DNA from: an uncultured Brachybacterium sp.
GTDB lineage: Bacteria; Actinomycetota; Actinomycetes; Actinomycetales; Dermabacteraceae
Length of the DNA stretch: 64,000 nt
Reading direction: 5' to 3'
Assembly (NCBI RefSeq): GCF_947500705.1
Contig: NZ_CANMSY010000003.1
Coordinates: 62,001 to 126,000 of the forward strand
Positions 58,733-64,000 of this stretch are shown here, piece by piece (within the stretch, counting starts at the first letter, position 1; each line of letters starts with the position of its first letter). The translations under genes were made by a program, and so were the position numbers. The notes under the pieces are model-generated. The model made no database searches. It was not told the origin of the DNA and worked only from the letters and a program-made list of their open reading frames with translations.

Positions 58733-59758
58733 ATGAGCGCCAGGCGCATCGGACTGGTCGGATGCGGGGACGTCTCGGTGGTGCACTTCGAGGCGATCCG
58801 GGACATCGAGGGACTCGAGCTGGTGGGTGTCGCCGACACCGACCCGGAGGCGCTCGCCCGTGCCACCGAGGCCACCGGGGTCCCCGGCTTCGCCAGCACG
58901 CAGGAGCTGATCGATGCGGTGGAGCCCGACGCGGTGCACGTCACCACCCCGCACGACGAGCACATCGACCCCACCCTCACCGCACTGGCGGCCGGGGTGC
59001 ACGTGCTGCAGGAGAAGCCTCTCGCACACACCCTCGAGGAGGGGCAGCGCCTGGTGGATGCCGTGAAGAACGCGGGCCCGGACGCACCGAAGGTGGGCAT
59101 CTGCTTCCAGAACCGCTACAACCTCGCCAGCGAGCGACTGCACGAGCTGCTCGCCTCCGGTGAGCTCGGCGCGGTGCGCGGCGCCTGGGCCTCGGTGGTG
59201 TGGACCCGCAGCGCGGACTACTACCACGCCAAGCCCTGGCGGGGCACCTGGGCGAACTCCGGCGGCGGCCTGCTGATCAACCAGGCGATCCACACCCTGG
59301 ACCTGGTGCAGTGGCTGCTGGGCGGGGTGGAGCGCACCGACGGCCATGTCGCGACCCGCAAGTACGGGGACGTAATCGAGGTCGAGGACACCGCGGAGCT
59401 GCTGCTGCATCATCCGGGCGGCGTGACCACATCCTTCTACGCCACCCTCACCGCTCCCCAGCACCGCCCCGTCGAGATCGAGCTGGACTGCGAGAACGCC
59501 TACGTGACCCTGCGTGGCGGCACCGATGGCGGGCTCACCATCCGGTGGTCCGACGGGCGCGTGGACACCATCGGCGAGCGCTCCGTCACCTCCGGCGGCC
59601 GCTCCTACTGGGGCGTCTCCCACGAACTGCTGATCCGCGACTTCTACGCGCGACTCGACGAGCCCGAGCCGTTCTGGATCGGTCCTCAGGAGGCGATGGC
59701 CTCGCTGGAGATCCTCAAGGAGGCGTACCGGCTGAGCGGGGTGGGTCAGCAGGCCTGA
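58733..59758 (+). CDS. Gfo/Idh/MocA-family NAD(P)-dependent oxidoreductase
   Basis: A 341-residue sugar- or inositol-type dehydrogenase. The Rossmann motif is RIGLVGCGDVSVVHFEAI, the family motif is VLQEKPLAHT (with the catalytic-loop lysine), and WANSGGGLLINQAIHTLDL supplies the active-site histidine region. GAGGAG precedes the ATG closely. It diverges from the symporter, which could import its substrate. Confidence 0.92.
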   Translation: MSARRIGLVGCGDVSVVHFEAIRDIEGLELVGVADTDPEALARATEATGVPGFASTQELIDAVEPDAVHVTTPHDEHIDPTLTALAAGVHVLQEKPLAHTLEEGQRLVDAVKNAGPDAPKVGICFQNRYNLASERLHELLASGELGAVRGAWASVVWTRSADYYHAKPWRGTWANSGGGLLINQAIHTLDLVQWLLGGVERTDGHVATRKYGDVIEVEDTAELLLHHPGGVTTSFYATLTAPQHRPVEIELDCENAYVTLRGGTDGGLTIRWSDGRVDTIGERSVTSGGRSYWGVSHELLIRDFYARLDEPEPFWIGPQEAMASLEILKEAYRLSGVGQQA

Positions 59759-59909
59759 GCGGAGTGGACACCACAGCCTGAGCACCGCGGCGACCGCAGG
59801 ACCGCAGCACGCAGGACCGCAGGACCACGCGCCGGTGGTGCTGCCCGGTGCATAGGGGTGCGGCGCCGGTGCGATCCGCTCACTGTTCCCGGGTGATCCG
59901 CACACAGAA

Positions 59910-59927
59910 ACGTTCCCGCGGGAACGT
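59910..59927. repeat. 18-bp palindrome ACGTTCCCGCGGGAACGT, copy 1
   Basis: A perfect 18-bp palindrome in the spacer after the Gfo/Idh gene, about 100 bp before the ATP-grasp start. The same 18 bp recurs at 61075-61092 and 61577-61594. The flanks CGCAC...GCG also resemble those of copy 2. Confidence 0.9.
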
Positions 59928-60024
59928 CTGCGAGCGCACAGGGAGGGCGTGCCTGGTCATCGCTGCGGTGGGCACCACCGGACACCCCACGGCCGGGCCC
60001 GCATTCTTCACTAGGCTCGCGCCC

Positions 60025-60972
60025 ATGACCAGCATCGGCATCGTGATCACCCACGCCAACACCTTCCCCGCCGCGGACCCGGAGCTGGACTCCCAGCCCC
60101 TGGTCGCAGCGCTGCGCGGTCGGGGTGTGCACGCCGAACAGCTGGTGTGGCACGACGGGACGATCGACTGGGCCGCCTACGACCTGTTGGTCCTCCGCAG
60201 CCCCTGGGACTACTCGCTGCGCCCGGCGGAGTTCGAGGCCTGGCTGGACCGCGCCGCAGGGCTCACCCGGGTCCTCAACGAGCCGGAGCTGGTGCGCTGG
60301 AATATGGACAAGCGCTACCTCGAGCAGCTCGCCGCAGCCGGTATCCCCGGGGTGCCCACCAGCTATCACGGTGAGGAAGAGTCTCTCGCCAAGGCGCTCG
60401 CCGCCGTCGGCGCCGCAGCCCGTAGGGCGGGCCGGGTCGATGCAGGCGACGCGGCGGGCCGTGCCGACGGGGCCCCGTATGTCGTCCTCAAGCCGACGGT
60501 CGGGGCAGGCGCCCTGCAGACGGGCCTTTTCGCGCCCGAGGACCCGGCGGCCCTGGCTCAGGGCCGCGAGATCCTCGCCAGCGGCGGCGTCGTGATGCTG
60601 CAGCCGGAGGTGGCCGAGCTGTCCGAGGGCCGGGAGAAGGCGCTCTACGTGGTCGACGGGCGCTTCACGCACGCGATCGCCAAGGGTGCGCTGTTGGCCC
60701 GGGGCGGCGGGCTGCTTGGCGGCACCTACCGGGAGCGGCCCGCCGTGGTCGAGGCGACGCCGCAGGAGCGGGAGTTCGCCGAGCAGGTGCTCGCCGCCGT
60801 CGCCCGGGTCACAGGCCTGGACACACCGCTGTACGGCCGCATCGACGTCGTGGACTCCGCTCGCTGCGGCCTAGTGCTGCTCGAGGCGGAGCTGTTCGAG
60901 CCGCTGTTCAACCTGCCGCTGGTCCCCGCGGTAACCGAGACGTTCGCGGAAGCGATCCTGGCGAGGGTGTGA
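60025..60972 (+). CDS. ATP-grasp domain protein (RimK-like)
   Basis: A 315-residue ATP-grasp protein. The N-terminal domain has VLRSPWDYSLRPAEFEAWL. The ATP-grasp core has YVVLKPTVGAGALQTGLF (phosphate loop) and metal ligands in GRIDVVD and LLEAELFEPLFNLPL. The family couples a carboxylate to an amine, or cyclises cysteine-type groups, using ATP. The partner substrate is not evident. TAGGCT at 60012-60017 lies seven bases before the ATG, so it is probably leaderless. Confidence 0.88.
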   Translation: MTSIGIVITHANTFPAADPELDSQPLVAALRGRGVHAEQLVWHDGTIDWAAYDLLVLRSPWDYSLRPAEFEAWLDRAAGLTRVLNEPELVRWNMDKRYLEQLAAAGIPGVPTSYHGEEESLAKALAAVGAAARRAGRVDAGDAAGRADGAPYVVLKPTVGAGALQTGLFAPEDPAALAQGREILASGGVVMLQPEVAELSEGREKALYVVDGRFTHAIAKGALLARGGGLLGGTYRERPAVVEATPQEREFAEQVLAAVARVTGLDTPLYGRIDVVDSARCGLVLLEAELFEPLFNLPLVPAVTETFAEAILARV

Positions 60973-61074
60973 GGCCCGGCTCCAGCTCGCGGTGCGCACC
61001 TTCAGCTCCCAGTGCGCGCCGTGCATCCAGTTTCCAGTAGGCGCCGAGCGGCGCGGGCGGAGTCGCACGCGGAA

Positions 61075-61092
61075 ACGTTCCCGCGGGAACGT
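61075..61092. repeat. 18-bp palindrome, copy 2
   Basis: Identical to 59910-59927, here inside a longer dyad because CGCACGCGGA before it and TCCGTGAGCGTGCG after it partly pair. It lies between the ATP-grasp gene and the next small gene. A related half-site, TTGTTCCCGCGGG, follows at about 61114. Confidence 0.9.
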
Positions 61093-61229
61093 CCGTGAGC
61101 GTGCGAGGTCGACGTGAACGCGTTGTTCCCGCGGGCGCTCGGCCTGCCAGCACCAGCTCGACCCTCGGGCCAGGGCGCCGGCGTGGTCACAGCGACCCGC
61201 ATGCCACCCCCGGCGCTACTCTCGACTCC

Positions 61230-61514
61230 ATGACAGAGCACCCCGTACCCGGAGGGCACACGAAGCACCGCTCCGGCGGGTACGCGCTGCTCTTCGGTCT
61301 GCTCTCCCTCGCGTGCGCGCTGATCCCCGTCATCGGCGACCTGGTCGCGGTGCCCGCCGCGATCATCGCGGTCGTCTACGGGGTCGTCGGTGTCGGCCAT
61401 TACGACGCGGGCCGGGCCCCGCGGATGCTTCCGGCGCTCGTGGGCGCCATCCTGGGCGCGATCGCGCTGCTGATCGTGGTGCTGGGATTCATCGCGACGA
61501 GCCCGCTGGGCTAG
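61230..61514 (+). CDS. Small two-helix membrane protein (DUF4190-like)
   Basis: A 94-residue protein with a short polar N-terminus and two hydrophobic hairpin regions (ALLFGLLSLACALIPVIGDL and PALVGAILGAIALLIVVLGF) resembling DUF4190. The start is the ATG at 61230, with TACTCT at 61217-61222 seven bases upstream, a leaderless pattern. An upstream frame back to 61095 runs through the repeat and is rejected. Confidence 0.75.
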   Translation: MTEHPVPGGHTKHRSGGYALLFGLLSLACALIPVIGDLVAVPAAIIAVVYGVVGVGHYDAGRAPRMLPALVGAILGAIALLIVVLGFIATSPLG

Positions 61515-61576
61515 TTCGGGCGGCGGAGGTCCTGGTGCGCTCCCGGATCGAGGCGGCTCGCCGCCGAGACGCGGAG

Positions 61577-61594
61577 ACGTTCCCGCGGGAACGT
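61577..61594. repeat. 18-bp palindrome, copy 3
   Basis: Identical to the other two copies. It lies 20 bases past the xylB stop on one side and 63 bases past the small membrane protein stop on the other, between convergent genes. Confidence 0.9.
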
Positions 61595-61614
61595 CCCTGC
61601 CGCCTCGAGCGCTC

Positions 61615-63006
61615 TCAGCCCCAGTTCTCGGTGCGGTCCTTCAGCTCGCGGTACGCGCCCAGCACCTCGGGTGTGGGCTCCGCGCCGACGGTGCGGGAGC
61701 CGCTGATCCGCCAGGCCGGTGCCTCCTCGAAGCCGGACAGCGCCCAGGCGGCCTGGCGAGCGGCACCGAGGGCGACGTACTCGCCCTCGGGGGCGATGGT
61801 CACCTCGCGGCCGAAGATCGCCGGCGCCAGCTGCTGGACGGCCTGGCTGCGGGCGGCGCCGCCGATCAGGGTGATGCGGGCGGCGGCGGTGCCGGTGCGG
61901 TCCTCGAGCGCGGCGATCCCGTCGGCCAGCGAGCACAGCAGGCCCTCGACGTAGGCGCGGGCCACGTCCTCGCGAGTCGTCGCCGTGCTCATCCCGGTGA
62001 GGGTGGCGCGGGCGGTGGGACGGTTCGGGGTGCGCTCTCCGTCGAAGTACGGCAGCAGGGTCACCCCGTTCGCGCCGGGCACGGAGGCCAGCGCCAGACG
62101 GGAGAGCTCCTCGTGCTCCACTCCGAGCAGGGCTCGGGCTACCTCGAGGATGCGGGAGGCGTTGATGGTGGTGGTCATCGGCAGGAAGTTGCCGGTGGCG
62201 TCCGCGAAACCGGTGACGGTGCCGCTCGCGTCACCCGGGCGGGTGGGGCTGACCATCGCGCACACCCCGGAGGTGCCGATCGAGACGGAGACGTCGCCGG
62301 GGCCCTGCGAGAGGCCGAGCGCGGCGCCCATGTTGTCCCCGGTGCCGGCCGCGATCACGGCGCCGCAGGCTGTGCGGGCCATGACCTCCTGCGGGGTGCC
62401 GGGCAGGCGGGGCAGTTCGAGCGCCTTGCCGAGGGCCGCCTCGGCCAGCGCGGGCACCCAGGCTTCGGCGCGGGTGGAGTAGTAGCCGGTGCCGGAGGCG
62501 TCGCCGCGGTCGGTGAAGGGTGCAGTGCCCTGCTCAGCGAGGTGGAGGGAGACGTAGTCATGCGGGAGCATCACGCTGGCAGCGCGCTGGGCGTTCTCCG
62601 GCTCGTTGTCCCGCACCCAGCGCAGCTTGGAGGCGGTGAAGGAGGCGACCATCAGGCTGCCGATCTCCTCGACGGAGGCCTCCGGCCCGCCCATCTCCTG
62701 GATCAGGGTCTCGGCCTGCGGGGCGGAGCGGGTGTCGTTCCACAGCAGCGCGTCACGCACCACCTCGCCGCGGCCATCGAGGAGCACCATGCCGTGCTGC
62801 TGACCGCCGACGGCGACGGCGTCCGCGCGCTCCAGCAGAGGTCCGGCGGTCTCATCGACTGCGGCGAGCCAGGCGCGGGGGTCGACCTCGGTGCCGTCGG
62901 GGTGGCTCGCGCGGCGCTGCTCGAGGACCTCGCCGGACTCCGCGTCGACGAGGAGGGCCTTGGTGGCCTGGGTGGAGGAGTCGATGCCGAGGACGAGGGG
63001 TGCCAT
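61615..63006 (-). CDS. xylB: Xylulokinase
   Basis: A 463-residue FGGY kinase that phosphorylates D-xylulose. LVLGIDSSTQATKALLVD is the first phosphate motif, VAVGGQQHGMVLLD is typical of xylulokinase, then SIGTSGVCAMV and LIGGAARSQAVQQL. The start is the ATG at 63006 with AAAGG upstream; a frame extending to 63051 is rejected. It follows xylA in the same direction with a 238-bp spacer. Confidence 0.95.
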   Translation of the reverse strand: MAPLVLGIDSSTQATKALLVDAESGEVLEQRRASHPDGTEVDPRAWLAAVDETAGPLLERADAVAVGGQQHGMVLLDGRGEVVRDALLWNDTRSAPQAETLIQEMGGPEASVEEIGSLMVASFTASKLRWVRDNEPENAQRAASVMLPHDYVSLHLAEQGTAPFTDRGDASGTGYYSTRAEAWVPALAEAALGKALELPRLPGTPQEVMARTACGAVIAAGTGDNMGAALGLSQGPGDVSVSIGTSGVCAMVSPTRPGDASGTVTGFADATGNFLPMTTTINASRILEVARALLGVEHEELSRLALASVPGANGVTLLPYFDGERTPNRPTARATLTGMSTATTREDVARAYVEGLLCSLADGIAALEDRTGTAAARITLIGGAARSQAVQQLAPAIFGREVTIAPEGEYVALGAARQAAWALSGFEEAPAWRISGSRTVGAEPTPEVLGAYRELKDRTENWG

Positions 63007-63069
63007 CAGAGGGGCCTTTCCGTCGTGAGATCTGGGTGGGGAGTACGGCACGGGGAGTTCAGAGCCGCG

Positions 63070-63153
63070 GAGGACCGCGTGAGTCCTGCGCCGCGCGGGG
63101 ACCGCGTGGGTTCTGCGCCGCAGAGGACCGATGCGAGAGTTCGCATCGGTCCT
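63070..63153 (-). terminator. Direct repeats and hairpin in the xylA-xylB spacer
   Basis: Two 25-bp direct repeats (63070-63094 and 63097-63121, units beginning GRGGACCGCGTG) are followed by a perfect 13-bp hairpin, AGGACCGATGCGA (63124-63136) with TCGCATCGGTCCT (63141-63153). In the direction of xylA to xylB the hairpin comes first. It may attenuate transcription or set the ratio of the two proteins. Confidence 0.65.
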
Positions 63154-63244
63154 CCAGCGACATTACTCGGCGGCACCGCCGGGTGCGCCGGAGCAGAGCC
63201 GGGTTGCACCGCGGCAGCGCGGGGCCCGTCGGAGCCGCGCGAGG

Positions 63245-64000
63245 TCAGGCGCGGAAGCCGAGCAGGTGCTGCATGGCCAGCTGCTGCAGGCGCACGAAGC
63301 CGAAGTTGCGCTCGCCGGCCTTGTCCGCGTCGAAGTCCTCGAAGGTGGAGCGGTCCGCGAGCAGGTCCGCGAGCGACTCGCCCTCGGCGAGGGTCGGCTC
63401 GGCGAGCTCCTCGATGCCGGAGTACGTCAGCGCCTCCTGGACCTCGGAGTCCTGACGGAACGCCAGGGCGCGCTCCTTGAGCATCAGGTACATCTCCATG
63501 TTCGCCGCGGCGGAGTCGTACTGACCCTTCTCGTGCTCGGTGCGTGAGGGCTTGAAGTCGAAGTGACGGGCGCCCTCATAGGCACCGGGCTTGGACGGGA
63601 AGCCGTTCTCGAGCAGATCGACGGTGAAGAACGCGCTGATCAGGTCGCCGTGGCCGAACACGAGGTCCTGGTCGTACATCGGGCCGTGCTGGCCGTTGAG
63701 GTCGATGTGGAAGAGCTTCTCGCTCCACAGCGCCTGGGCGAGCCCGTGGGTGTAGTTCAGCGTCGCCATCTGCTCGTGGCCGGTCTCGGGGTTGATGCCC
63801 ACGATGTCGCCGTGCTCGAGCTGCTCGATGAAGGCCAGGGCGTGACCCACGGTGGGCAGGAAGATGTTGCCGCGGGGCTCGTTGGGCTTCGGCTCGAGGC
63901 CGATGCGCATGTCGTAGCCCTTGTCCTTGATGTAGCCGGCCACGGTGTCCAGGCCCTCGCGGTAGCGCTCGAGCGCGGCGAAGAGGTCCTTGGAGCCGTC
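63245..64000 (-). CDS. xylA: Xylose isomerase, N-terminus cut by window edge
   Basis: The last 252 codons of a xylose isomerase; the frame is open to the window end. Metal- and substrate-binding segments are visible: [25 protein letters not shown] and [16 protein letters not shown], and [10 protein letters not shown] follows. It converts D-xylose to D-xylulose for XylB, encoded just downstream. No xylose transporter or XylR is inside the window. Confidence 0.96.
   Translation of the reverse strand, partial: DGSKDLFAALERYREGLDTVAGYIKDKGYDMRIGLEPKPNEPRGNIFLPTVGHALAFIEQLEHGDIVGINPETGHEQMATLNYTHGLAQALWSEKLFHIDLNGQHGPMYDQDLVFGHGDLISAFFTVDLLENGFPSKPGAYEGARHFDFKPSRTEHEKGQYDSAAANMEMYLMLKERALAFRQDSEVQEALTYSGIEELAEPTLAEGESLADLLADRSTFEDFDADKAGERNFGFVRLQQLAMQHLLGFRA

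Overview
The window is very GC-rich, with dense genes, frequent ATGA start/stop overlaps and many transcripts that seem to begin at the start codon. This fits an actinobacterium. The gene set (VIT-type iron transporter, GluQ, GlpX, rhomboid and cyclophilin near each other, xylA/xylB) suggests a Micrococcales member, perhaps Brachybacterium-like. The genus is recall, not something the sequence proves. I saw no tRNA, rRNA, CRISPR array, prophage or insertion sequence.

1-8.4 kb: a divergent sulfur-scavenging locus. A leftward FAD/NAD(P)-binding protein (cut by the window start) faces a rightward six-gene operon of permease, ATPase, two tandem substrate-binding lipoproteins and two luciferase-like monooxygenases. 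8.4-17.2 kb: an orphan coiled-coil protein between two copies of a 65-bp hairpin repeat; a LysR regulator; a membrane glutaredoxin-like protein without its cysteines; a YciI protein; an ArsR-like regulator / serine hydrolase / membrane protein operon; an esterase; and a GH13 alpha-glucosidase-like enzyme.

17.2-35.2 kb: a heterodimeric ABC exporter, a GNAT acetyltransferase and pyroglutamyl peptidase, then about 700 bp without a gene that holds a dense cluster of DnaA-box-like sites. A rhomboid protease, an AlkZ-like protein, an MMPL transporter, an iron/manganese VIT transporter with an elaborate control region, a cyclophilin, GluQ and a 1047-residue YhgE/Pip membrane protein follow.

35.2-50.1 kb: a leftward surface-glycan region. 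One six-gene operon (three glycosyltransferases, an ABC exporter, a double-kinase protein and a UDP-glucose dehydrogenase) is followed upstream by a second UDP-glucose dehydrogenase and by an ABC-type protein whose nucleotide-binding domain has lost every catalytic motif. A 67-bp palindromic element precedes both the operon and the second dehydrogenase. Together these genes could make and export a glucuronate-containing glycolipid or polymer.

50.1-64 kb: a FrnE-type oxidoreductase with a small Cys-tailed peptide, an extradiol-type dioxygenase, an M20 amidohydrolase, an NrtR-like Nudix regulator, GlpX, a solute:sodium symporter with a 42-residue small subunit, a Gfo/Idh/MocA oxidoreductase, an ATP-grasp protein, a small membrane protein, and xylB with the 3' part of xylA. 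Three successive spacers here share an identical 18-bp palindrome.
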